DNA of 40,048 nucleotides from Gammaproteobacteria bacterium. GTDB lineage: Bacteria > Pseudomonadota > Gammaproteobacteria > SZUA-229. Position numbers and translations under genes: made by a program. The stretch covers positions 1 to 40,048 of the forward strand of contig JAPHSS010000060.1 in assembly GCA_026195255.1 (NCBI GenBank). The letters run 5' to 3'. The notes beneath the pieces were generated by a model. It saw only the letters and a program-made list of their open reading frames with translations, made no database searches and was not told where the DNA came from. This document shows positions 7,653 to 16,028 of the stretch, piece by piece (the stretch's first letter is position 1; every line of letters starts with the position of its first letter).

Positions 7653-7744
7653 CTAATATCTCCTGTATTCTTAACTTTTTTATTCAGTTTCAAGCGGCCA
7701 ATGTTCATACAACGGGTGCTGTAACATCGACTGCTGTTAATTAT

Positions 7745-9190
7745 TTAAATATCAAACTCATCACCAGCCGACTTTCTGTTCAGCCAGACATTGAACGCCT
7801 TAACACCCAGCAGGCCACCGATTAACATACCCGCAAGGAAAATCCAGCCGGTCAGGTCGCCATTGGTGACCGCAGCAAAGAAGGCCCCCACGTTACAACC
7901 CATGCCAAGACGTGCACCTATGCCCATTAAGGCACCACCGACGATTGCAAACACGGCGGTTTCTACACTCGGTATTTTCCATTTAAATTCACGGCGTGAC
8001 AGCGAGAGGATGGCCGCGCCCACGATAATGCCTACCGACATCAACAGTGGCGCATTAATCAGCGGATTGGGAATACCATTTTGCAGGCCGAAGAAAATAT
8101 TGTCGGTTACGTCTCTGCCAAACAGGCTCATTACCCAGCCACCCAACTGTGCTTCCTGCGTGGTGATATACCAGTAACCCGGGTCGAATACCGTTTCCTG
8201 AATAGACAGGCCTTCGCTGTAACCCATTTTCATGAGCAGCTCGCCAAAGTTGAAAATTTCATAATGCTCGCGCAACGCGCCGGTTGCCCACATCTGCAGG
8301 CCGGCGAATATACCCAGACCTAAACCGGCAATCGCGGTGTTTTTAGAGGAGGTAATCATGCCCCAGATACCGCGCATCTCATCACCATAACTTAGAGACT
8401 CCAGCTTGCTGCGACGGATATATCCTTTACGGTACGTGCTCATATACAGAATCACCAGAATAACCAGGCTCGGCAGAATAGCGTTCAATAACACGTTACC
8501 CACAAACACATCGATCCATACATTACCTGTGCCCAGCATATCGCCCACGGTACCACCCGACAGGTTCCATACGTAACCCGCTGTGAACAGGTCAAACCAG
8601 CCATCGGTAACAGTTAATACTTCCGGCATGCCTTTATCCAGCGCCGACTCCGCCCAGCTCGCTGGCGCAAGGTTGTTCGACCAGCTGCCCAGATCGGTAA
8701 AAAGAGCCATAGAGAATGAAATACTCAGCAATACCAGCATCGACCCCATATTGCCTTCGCCGGTTTTATACAATGACCCGGATGCACAGCCGCCGGTAAA
8801 AATCATGCCGAAGCCGAATATCAGGCCACCTGCAATAATGTGCCAGCCCAACGGATGCGGATGAAAGGTGCTGTAACCACTGACGGTAACCAGGCCCGCA
8901 GTAATCGAGAACAGTGCGGTGGCTATCATCACACCCACTGCCATACGTGGCACTTTGATTGCAAATAGATCGCGGATCGCCGATGCCATGCAGAAGCGGC
9001 CGTACTGCAACAATACGCCATAAGCCACACCAAACCACACATACACCAGCAGATAAATCCACCGCGTATCATTAGCCAGTAACCCCAGCGATAAAATTGC
9101 GGTCAAGGCGACTAATGCCATCGCTTTGTATCCGCCCTTATGTGCCAGTAGGCCGGGGTTGCTCATTACCTGTGTTGAATCAGTAGCCAT
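7745..9190 (-). CDS. YeeE/YedE (TsuA-like) sulfur-compound transporter
   Basis: A 481-residue polytopic inner-membrane protein with many hydrophobic segments and a twofold repeat of the YeeE/YedE (sulf_transp) type. The hallmark conserved cysteines are present: Cys67 in YGRFCMAS, Cys135 in TGGCASGSLYK and Cys432 in GMGCNVGAF. In TsuA/YeeE these line a path through which thiosulfate is moved by transient S-S contacts. A central loop region of about 120 residues is longer than in the shortest members. It is flanked by two TusA-type genes. A purine-rich GAGAGAG precedes the ATG. Thiosulfate is the best guess for substrate; selenium compounds are possible, since YedE/YedF relatives occur in selenium metabolism. 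Confidence 0.9.
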   Translation of the reverse strand: MATDSTQVMSNPGLLAHKGGYKAMALVALTAILSLGLLANDTRWIYLLVYVWFGVAYGVLLQYGRFCMASAIRDLFAIKVPRMAVGVMIATALFSITAGLVTVSGYSTFHPHPLGWHIIAGGLIFGFGMIFTGGCASGSLYKTGEGNMGSMLVLLSISFSMALFTDLGSWSNNLAPASWAESALDKGMPEVLTVTDGWFDLFTAGYVWNLSGGTVGDMLGTGNVWIDVFVGNVLLNAILPSLVILVILYMSTYRKGYIRRSKLESLSYGDEMRGIWGMITSSKNTAIAGLGLGIFAGLQMWATGALREHYEIFNFGELLMKMGYSEGLSIQETVFDPGYWYITTQEAQLGGWVMSLFGRDVTDNIFFGLQNGIPNPLINAPLLMSVGIIVGAAILSLSRREFKWKIPSVETAVFAIVGGALMGIGARLGMGCNVGAFFAAVTNGDLTGWIFLAGMLIGGLLGVKAFNVWLNRKSAGDEFDI

Positions 9191-9389
9191 AATTATCGTT
9201 TACTCTCTCGCTCAGAGGTTCAAATTTTTAACATATTAAGGAAACACTGAATTAATCAGGTTTCTACAGCATAAGGATGTGCCATCATTTTCAATGATTG
9301 TTAAGTCATTAAAAATGCAAAACAAATCAGTAACGTATCTTGATTTGCTTTAGCTCTGATAACCCAAAGATGAATTAAACAGAGCCTCC

Positions 9390-9758
9390 CTAAATTTCGC
9401 GGCGTACATAAATACACCAGTTATCCTTTCCCTGAACCGTGGCCAGATGCACGCCCTCATAAATGTCCATCATCGACGGCATAGTCTCAACCACCGAAAG
9501 GTTATCGGTCACCACTTCAACCACCACACCTCTGTCAACGTCATTAAGCGCCTTCAGGGTCAGTAGCTGGGGCCTTGGGCATCCCTCGCTCTCGCACTCC
9601 ACCCGGCAACCAATCTGCACCAGACCGTAACCTGGCAATTCAACCGATTCATTAATACGGGTTACACTGCGATGACGCTGCACTGATGTATCCACGTCTT
9701 TCCAGTGAAATAGATTGCCTAAAAACACAGTCATCCTTTTAATTGTTTTTCCTAACAT
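9390..9758 (-). CDS. TusA-like protein with N-terminal extension
   Basis: The 122-residue protein has a TusA-like core at about 40-122. Its signature is CPRP (Cys60), in SEGCPRPQLLTLKALNDV, followed by GVVVEVVTDNLSVVETMPSMM. Two further cysteines just before it (Cys51 and Cys55, in GCRVECESEGC) are unusual and make a CxxxCxxxxC cluster. About 40 residues at the N terminus have no counterpart in ordinary TusA and contain a short hydrophobic patch (MTVFLGNLFHW) that might touch the membrane. GGAGGG precedes the ATG. It is the first gene of the block, 199 bases before the transporter gene. It is probably a sulfur carrier specific to this system. Confidence 0.78.
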   Translation of the reverse strand: MLGKTIKRMTVFLGNLFHWKDVDTSVQRHRSVTRINESVELPGYGLVQIGCRVECESEGCPRPQLLTLKALNDVDRGVVVEVVTDNLSVVETMPSMMDIYEGVHLATVQGKDNWCIYVRREI

Positions 9759-10320
9759 AAAGCACCCTCCATGCCATATCTTTTAATGTTATAATTTTCA
9801 AAGACATAGCTTATATTTAGTTAATTATCGCTAAGGTAAAATGCAAAACACGCTGGATCAGGTGAGTCAGAATAGAAAAATGCAACGCGCCAGCAAAACA
9901 CAATCTATCACTGCTGGGATAATTTGGAAATGAAACGAAAAACCACTATACCCTGCAGTTAATTACCGCAGCTTATCTGGCCTGGATGGAATAGACGAGT
10001 AACGCCGGGTCTGTGCCCGGGCTCGAACAGGCGGCCCGATTGACCAATAAACAGTTAAAACGAAGGAATTTATTTAAACAGTGAATGGGGCAGCTCAGCA
10101 GATAAATGAATAAACATTATTGACTCAGTATGCCAATCAGTAAAATCATACTAACAAACCAGCGCACCGCTTTACTTTGCAGAATGCAAATACTTACCCG
10201 GTGACATACAGGCATCTACTTATAGTGTTAAAAAGTCAAAAGCAGAACAAACCGTAAATGTTCATCAATTTCGTTGGTTTTTTAGTGAGGGCGCCCAGCT
10301 AAACAACCTTACCCCGCTAA

Positions 10321-10336
10321 GGCACATCTCCATCGG
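10321..10336 (+). repeat. 16-base dispersed box, copy 1
   Basis: GGCACATCTCCATCGG is identical to the minus strand of 22256-22271. In both places a REP-like palindrome follows downstream in the same orientation (gap about 128 bases here, about 48 in the other copy), so the box seems to be part of a composite dispersed element. Confidence 0.7.
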
Positions 10337-10464
10337 GGAAAGAACGCCGATTTTTGGCGCTCTGTGCCCTTAACCCATAGCACCAGGAATGTTCGGCGTA
10401 GTAACCCAGTCCTATTTACTCCAGCTAGTATTAGCTCATTGAAACCACCAGACACAGTGGTTAA

Positions 10465-10494
10465 CTCGTTCCCACGCGGGAGGATGGGAACGAG
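10465..10494 (+). repeat. REP-like palindrome, copy A
   Basis: A perfect 10-bp inverted repeat, CTCGTTCCCA and TGGGAACGAG, encloses CGCGGGAGGA. Three related palindromes occur at 22181, 25842 and 26009. The consensus TTCCCACGCnGGAGCnTGGGAA is typical of the REP-like palindromes scattered in intergenic regions of many proteobacteria. Confidence 0.85.
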
Positions 10495-10552
10495 ATTAAT
10501 TTAGTTAGTTTTTTAGTATGAGCGTGCAGTTAAACAGTACCGTTAAACAGCC

Positions 10553-11302
10553 TTATCTATTCCAGCGTGATGAATCACTGATCTCCAATAATTCCTGTCT
10601 AATCCATTTTTCAACTTTGTCTTTTACTTCAGAGACTTCCATCTGATATGCGTTAAACGGCTTGCCAATAGAAACGGTAATGGTTCCGGGGTATTTAATA
10701 AAACTATGCCTTGGCCAAAACTCACCCGCATTATGAGCAATTGGCAATACCGGGTGCGTAATTCTAGAGGCAAAAACAAAAGCGCCCATCTTGTATTTGC
10801 TTTCAACACCTGGTGATATACGAGTCCCTTCAGGAAACACGACTACCCAGCGCCCCTGATTTAATTTTTTCTCGCCTTGCTCAACGATTTGTTCTATGGC
10901 TTTTTTTCCTGCGTTTCTGTCAATGGCAATTGGACTCATTAGAGCCAGCCCCCAGCCAAAGATAGGCACACGAAATAACTCTTTTTTCATAACCCAAAGC
11001 TGATTGGGTAAAAAATGCTGAAAAGACATGGTTTCCCATGTTGACTGATGATTCGATATTACAAGGCTCGCCTCGTCTGGAATATTCTCTTTGCCTTTTA
11101 TTACATAATCTAAATTACAGAACCAGCGCAGAAAATGCATATTCATTTTTGCCCAGCTAGAACCAATGGCGTAACGCTGGTTAACAGGTAACCAGAAGAA
11201 AATCAGTACTAAAATCACCACAAACACCATACTTACAAAATGGAATATCCAGAATATTGATGATCGAATATAAAGTTCGAATTTAGATAATTCTTTACTC
11301 AC
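10553..11302 (-). CDS. Lysophospholipid acyltransferase (PlsC family)
   Basis: The 249-residue protein has a membrane segment at about 14-39 and the glycerolipid acyltransferase motifs. Motif I is NHQSTWE (His85, with Glu90 in place of the usual Asp of HX4D, a variant seen in many members), motif II lies around FGWGLALMSPIAIDR, and motif III is FPEGTR (156-161). It should transfer an acyl chain to lysophosphatidic acid or another lysophospholipid at the inner membrane. The start is GTG with AAGGAAG just upstream. It follows glyS on the same strand with about 107 bases between, possibly the distal gene of that transcript. Substrate specificity cannot be read from sequence, so plsC itself is not assigned. 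Confidence 0.9.
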   Translation of the reverse strand: MSKELSKFELYIRSSIFWIFHFVSMVFVVILVLIFFWLPVNQRYAIGSSWAKMNMHFLRWFCNLDYVIKGKENIPDEASLVISNHQSTWETMSFQHFLPNQLWVMKKELFRVPIFGWGLALMSPIAIDRNAGKKAIEQIVEQGEKKLNQGRWVVVFPEGTRISPGVESKYKMGAFVFASRITHPVLPIAHNAGEFWPRHSFIKYPGTITVSIGKPFNAYQMEVSEVKDKVEKWIRQELLEISDSSRWNR

Positions 11303-11408
11303 TAAACTTCCTTAAATAATACTTTTTATAACTCTCGAATACTTTTTCTGAAACATGAAAATTTAAAACCCAGCAGTTAACTCACAAAAAGCATCGAGGT
11401 TAAATACG

Positions 11409-13493
11409 TTATGACTGTAACCTGGATAAATCAGCTGCTTTTATAAATAAACTATGTAGCTGATTTAATAATGCAATTCTATTATTTTTAAGCGGCTCAT
11501 CATCTACCATAACCATTACCTGGTCGAAAAACGCATCTATCGTGTCACGCATTCCAGCCAGCTCCTGTAAAGCTTCAGAATAATTGCCCGCATCCAGCTT
11601 AGGTTTGACTGTTTTAGACATTTTTTGCAGCAAGTCATTTAAATTTATTTCAGCCGTTTCCTGTAGTAGATTTATATCAACTAATTTCGGCAGCTCACCT
11701 TTTACTTTCTTTAGAATATTACCAATGCGTTTGTTTGCGGCGGCCAGACTTTCTGCTTCATCCAGTTTTCTAAAATCATTAACTGCATGCATTCTTTTAT
11801 CAAAGTCTAATGGGCGTGTTGGTCTTAATGCGCTAACCGCATCATACACATCAACACTAACGCCCTGACTTGTGTAATATACTTTTAAACGTTCAAGCAT
11901 AAAATTAATGACTTCTTCAATTGCTTTCTGAGCATCTACCTGACCGGCATAAGCCTTAGCGGCATAGGAAAGCATTATCTTCAGATCTAAATCAAGATCA
12001 CATTCGATCAGTATGCGTAGCGAACCTAATGCAGCTCGACGCAGTGCAAACGGATCTTTCTCACCCGTTGGTTTCTGGCCTATTGCAAATATACCTAGCA
12101 AAGTATCTAACTTATCGGCTAATGAAACAATTTGCCCTGTTTTACCTTTAGGTAAATTATCTCCAGCAAAACGTGGCATATATTGCTCATCTAAAGCATC
12201 GGCTACTTCTGCGGGCTCACCATCATTAATTGCATAATAACGCCCCATAATGCCCTGCAAGTCTGAAAATTCACAGACCATTTCGGTCATCAAATCACAC
12301 TTACTTAATAAACCTGCACGTTTTGCATACTCTGCATTTTCATTTAAATCTTTAGCTATCGATTCTGCGATACTCGCGACACGGCGTGATTTATCACCAA
12401 CTGAACCTAACTTGTTCTGAAAAACAACTTTATTCAAAGATTCAATATGTTCTTCCAGTTTCTTTTTATTATCCTGTTCCCAGAAAAATTTTGCATCACC
12501 TAATCGCGGTCTTATAACTCGCTCATTACCATCTTTTACTTTTGCCGGGTCTTTGCTTTCAATATTACTGATGGTAATAAAATGTGGCAGCAATTTACCT
12601 TTTTTATCTACCACTGGAAAATATTTTTGATGATCCTGCATTGATGAAATTAAACTTTCTGCTGGCACTTCTAAAAACTCTTTATCAAAATCACCTGACA
12701 CGGCTACCGGCCATTCAACCAGATTAGCAACTTCCTGCAACAGGTCTTCATCAATTAATGCTTTACCACCAAGTTTTTTAGCAGCCATTTCAGCCTGTTT
12801 TTTCACACAGCTTAAACGTTCATCACGATCCACCATAACAAAACCGGGGGACTCTAATCGACTTATATAATCTTCAGGTGATTGTAAATTTATTATCTCG
12901 GGATGATGAAAACGATGGCCACGTGATTCACGGCCAGATTTAATACCCATTATTTCAGCATCGATGACATCATTACCAAATAACAGAACAATCCAGTGCA
13001 CAGGACGCACAAATTCTGCACTGCTATCTCCCCAACGCATACGTTTAGGAATAGGCAGTTTAGCTAAAGACTGTTCTACAATCGGGGCAATTAAATCGGC
13101 CGTTGGTTTGCCTTTTTCCTGAATACGAAAAACTAATCGTTCTCCTTTTTCTGTTTCTGTTGTTGCTAATTCAGAAACCTCTACACCACAACCACGGGCA
13201 AAACCCTGCGCGGCTTTTGTAGCGTTACCGTCTTTATCGTAGGCGGCTTTTACATTAGGACCTAACTTTTCTATATCACGATCAGCCTGTGCCACAGCAA
13301 CGGCTTTAATTATGACCGCCAGACGACGAGGGGTCGCATAGGCTGTTATTTTTTCGAAATTTATACCGGCCTCTTTCAAGCCCGTTTCTATTCCAGATAA
13401 AAAGGCATCAGATAATTTATTTAAGGCTTTTGGTGGCAGCTCTTCTGTGCCTATTTCAACTAATAAATCTCGCCCTTCAATAACTTTGCTCAT
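11409..13493 (-). CDS. glyS: Glycyl-tRNA synthetase beta subunit
   Basis: The 694-residue protein matches the bacterial GlyS beta subunit in length and in opening (LLVEIGTEELPPKALNKL). It also has PIPKRMRWG, FVRPVHWIVLL, SMQDHQKYFPV and the HD-like segment KCDLMTEMVCEFSDLQGIMGRYYA, with the anticodon-binding helical domain at the C terminus ending in LRPTRP and VMVMVDDE segments. It binds tRNA-Gly and, with GlyQ, forms the heterotetrameric class II synthetase in the cytoplasm. Its ATG shares one base with the glyQ stop (TAATG), giving tight translational coupling. The protein looks intact. Confidence 0.98.
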   Translation of the reverse strand: MSKVIEGRDLLVEIGTEELPPKALNKLSDAFLSGIETGLKEAGINFEKITAYATPRRLAVIIKAVAVAQADRDIEKLGPNVKAAYDKDGNATKAAQGFARGCGVEVSELATTETEKGERLVFRIQEKGKPTADLIAPIVEQSLAKLPIPKRMRWGDSSAEFVRPVHWIVLLFGNDVIDAEIMGIKSGRESRGHRFHHPEIINLQSPEDYISRLESPGFVMVDRDERLSCVKKQAEMAAKKLGGKALIDEDLLQEVANLVEWPVAVSGDFDKEFLEVPAESLISSMQDHQKYFPVVDKKGKLLPHFITISNIESKDPAKVKDGNERVIRPRLGDAKFFWEQDNKKKLEEHIESLNKVVFQNKLGSVGDKSRRVASIAESIAKDLNENAEYAKRAGLLSKCDLMTEMVCEFSDLQGIMGRYYAINDGEPAEVADALDEQYMPRFAGDNLPKGKTGQIVSLADKLDTLLGIFAIGQKPTGEKDPFALRRAALGSLRILIECDLDLDLKIMLSYAAKAYAGQVDAQKAIEEVINFMLERLKVYYTSQGVSVDVYDAVSALRPTRPLDFDKRMHAVNDFRKLDEAESLAAANKRIGNILKKVKGELPKLVDINLLQETAEINLNDLLQKMSKTVKPKLDAGNYSEALQELAGMRDTIDAFFDQVMVMVDDEPLKNNRIALLNQLHSLFIKAADLSRLQS

Positions 13494-14407
13494 TATTCAT
13501 CTCCCCCTGTAGTCGACTTGCCTATAGGGAAACCTAAAGCTTCACGGGCTTCGTAATATGTTTTGGCAACCGCACGGGATAATGTGCGAACGCGTAATAT
13601 AAATCGTTGGCGCTCTGTAACCGAAATAGCATGGCGTGCATCAAGCAAATTGAATGTATGTGAAGCTTTTAATACTTGCTCATAAGCAGGTAATGGCAAA
13701 CCGGCTTCTATTAAACGCGCACTCTCTTTTTCACAGGTATCAAACCATGCAAATAATGAATCAGTATCTGCATGTTCAAAATTATAATGTGATTGCTCAA
13801 CTTCATTTTGATGAAAAACATCACCGTAAGTAACAACACCCTGTGGGCCTTTAGTCCACACTAAATCAAATATACTTTTTGCATTTTGAATATACATAGC
13901 AAGGCGTTCCAGGCCATAGGTGATTTCGCCGGTTACCGGGCGACATTCCAGGCCTCCGACCTGCTGGAAATAGGTAAACTGTGTTACTTCCATACCATTT
14001 AACCAGACTTCCCAGCCTAATCCCCAGGCACCCAGAGTTGGTGATTCCCAGTTATCTTCAACAAAACGAATATCATGTTCCAGAGGGTCAAAACCCAGCA
14101 TTTTTAATGAGTCCAGGTATAACTCCTGAATATCATCAGGATTTGGTTTTAGCGCTACCTGAAACTGGTAATAATGCTGCAAACGATTTGGGTTTTCACC
14201 AAAACGCCCGTCAGTTGGTCGACGACAAGGCTGAACATAGGCTGCACGCCATGGCTCAGGCCCAATTGAACGTAAGAATGTGGCAGGATGAAACGTACCC
14301 GCACCCACTTCCATATCAAGTGGCTGAATAATTGCGCAGCCCTGCTCCGCCCAGTAATCCTGAAGTGCCCTTATAAGACCCTGAAATGTTGCTACATCGT
14401 GTGCCAT
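13493..14407 (-). CDS. glyQ: Glycyl-tRNA synthetase alpha subunit
   Basis: The 304-residue protein is a full-length GlyQ, the catalytic alpha subunit that activates glycine with ATP and charges tRNA-Gly. Clear landmarks are [18 protein letters not shown], the class II motif 2 region with [28 protein letters not shown], and [21 protein letters not shown] with [19 protein letters not shown] as motif 3. Residues continue to [13 protein letters not shown] as in other GlyQ. It is the first gene of glyQ-glyS and is divergent from the TPR gene, with 188 bases between them that must hold both promoters. Confidence 0.98.
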   Translation of the reverse strand: MAHDVATFQGLIRALQDYWAEQGCAIIQPLDMEVGAGTFHPATFLRSIGPEPWRAAYVQPCRRPTDGRFGENPNRLQHYYQFQVALKPNPDDIQELYLDSLKMLGFDPLEHDIRFVEDNWESPTLGAWGLGWEVWLNGMEVTQFTYFQQVGGLECRPVTGEITYGLERLAMYIQNAKSIFDLVWTKGPQGVVTYGDVFHQNEVEQSHYNFEHADTDSLFAWFDTCEKESARLIEAGLPLPAYEQVLKASHTFNLLDARHAISVTERQRFILRVRTLSRAVAKTYYEAREALGFPIGKSTTGGDE

Positions 14408-14595
14408 TTATATTTTTCTATTTTATTTACAAGCCCGCAAGTATACCGAATTAGAGTTAAAATGACCTGTAACTTTTTATTAAAAGCATTTTATAAACCC
14501 CGTTAATATCGTTCTACATAATTTCTGCTAAACCGAGCTACTAATTCTTTAGTCAATCACCGATAATACGCGACCATTTTAAAAACTGAATTTTC

Positions 14596-15975
14596 ATGCC
14601 TGATACTAAGATTACACTGCCCATTCTTGCCGACTGGTTAAATAAAGATGAACGCCCGGCCAACACACTGAAACTGGATCAGCTGTTTGGATTTTTATTT
14701 GCCATTTGCTGCACGCCTGGCAAGCTCAAACACAGTGACTGGTTACCTGCTGTGTTTTCTGACCAGCTTCAACTGGTTAAAGAAACTGACTACATCGACG
14801 CCATTATTGAAGTTCAGCAGTATATAAGCCGTGATATCGATGATTTTATGGTTGCCTTACCCAAAACCTGTAAATTAACCGAGCCGTTTGAGTCTAATTT
14901 CACAGAAAATGCGCTTCATCAATGGTGCAAAGGTTTTGAATTAGGCCTGACTTTAACCGAGCATTTCTGGGATGAAAGCAAAGAGCAGGCACGGCCACAG
15001 TCATTCTGGATGATGTTGAGTTTCTTCTCTAATCTACATAACGCACAACAAATCACCGCCAGGTTTCAGAATGGTGCCCTGCCTATAGAGGCAGTTACCC
15101 GGCACATTTACAGTGAATTTAGTAAACTTATGCAGGATTACGCTGACCTGGCTAAAAAATATAGACAGGAATCTCAGACAGCAAGAATCAATATCACCTC
15201 AACAGCCGCAAAAAATTCTGCTGGCATACCCATTATGAACAATTCAAATCCGGGGCAGGATGCTAGCCAGCTTATACAACAGGCCTGGGCCACGGACGAC
15301 CCAGTTGAAAAGGTACAATTAGCACACCAGGCCCTTGAACAGGACACAGACAATATAAACGCCCTAATGTTACTGGCTCAATGGGAAGCGGCTAACTCCG
15401 GCGAACGCAGAGACTTACTAAAACGCGCTGTGGAAGGTTGTGAGCGCGTTCTGGGTGATGAGTTTTTTACAAAAAATAAAGGCCGTTTCTGGCTAATTCG
15501 TGAAACCCGCACGTTTATGGAGGCACTCACCAACCTGGCCAGCAGTTACGCCCTTTTGAATGATTTTGATAACGCTATAAGCTGTTACGAACGCGCTATC
15601 AGCCTGAATCCGGCTGATAACCAGTTTAATCGTTACCCATTAAGTAATTGTTATATACAAAGCAAGCAATACGATAAAGCCAGGCAGCTTGCTCAACAGT
15701 TTCAGCATGATAATGGCGCGTTTTTTCTGTTTGATCAGGCTTTAATATCATTCATCGAGTCTGCTGATGATAAAAGCAGTAAACACCTCAAAAAACAGGC
15801 ATTGGCTCATAACAAATATGTACCTAAGTTACTGTCAGGTAAAATAAAAATGCCTAAACGCATGCCCGAGCGATTAAGCTCTGGCGACAAAGACGAGGCG
15901 GTTTTATATGCTGCACAAAATACTCAATTATGGCGCTCAGTGCCCGGTTCTATTCCATGGTTGATGAAGAAATAA
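14596..15975 (+). CDS. YgfB/UPF0149-like plus ST7-like TPR protein
   Basis: The 459-residue soluble protein has two parts. The N-terminal part (about 25-125) resembles the YgfB/YecA (UPF0149) helical domain: LDQLFGFLFAICCTPGKLKHSDWLPAVF and later HQWCKGFELGL are its typical phrases. A variable linker (about 165-215) follows. The C-terminal part (about 225-459) contains tetratricopeptide-type helices, best at ALTNLASSYALLNDFDNAISCYERAISLNP, and ends with a region resembling the ST7 family (KYVPKLLSGKIKMPKRMP and WRSVPGSIPWL). It is probably a scaffold for protein contacts; no enzyme motif is seen. It stands 53 bases before the thiouridylase-like gene and may be cotranscribed with it. The function is unknown. 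Confidence 0.75.
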   Translation: MPDTKITLPILADWLNKDERPANTLKLDQLFGFLFAICCTPGKLKHSDWLPAVFSDQLQLVKETDYIDAIIEVQQYISRDIDDFMVALPKTCKLTEPFESNFTENALHQWCKGFELGLTLTEHFWDESKEQARPQSFWMMLSFFSNLHNAQQITARFQNGALPIEAVTRHIYSEFSKLMQDYADLAKKYRQESQTARINITSTAAKNSAGIPIMNNSNPGQDASQLIQQAWATDDPVEKVQLAHQALEQDTDNINALMLLAQWEAANSGERRDLLKRAVEGCERVLGDEFFTKNKGRFWLIRETRTFMEALTNLASSYALLNDFDNAISCYERAISLNPADNQFNRYPLSNCYIQSKQYDKARQLAQQFQHDNGAFFLFDQALISFIESADDKSSKHLKKQALAHNKYVPKLLSGKIKMPKRMPERLSSGDKDEAVLYAAQNTQLWRSVPGSIPWLMKK

Positions 15976-16028
15976 GCATTTACTGATAAAATAAAACATT
16001 CTGTTTCATATTTAACCAGGTTCCCCCC

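Larger units (their letters stand above)
9759..10552. other. Gene-free stretch rich in palindromes and dispersed repeats
   Basis: No convincing gene is seen in these roughly 800 bases. It holds a CCGGG-tctgtg-CCCGG hairpin (about 10004-10019) and a segment AAAAAGTCAAAAGCAG at 10230 that recurs with changes near 26070. It also has two diverged copies of a TTTTTTAGT...CAG(C/T)TAAACA motif (about 10278-10305 and 10510-10536), a 16-base box shared with 22256-22271, an AACCAC/GTGGTT hairpin and a REP-like palindrome. The 5' end should contain the promoter of the sulfur-relay operon, but no clear -35/-10 pair could be fixed. Confidence 0.6.

Noticed and set aside
9841-9933. 30-codon open frame with AAGG upstream of its ATG
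   Set aside because: Too short, with ordinary composition and no recognisable sequence; spacing of the AAGG is poor.
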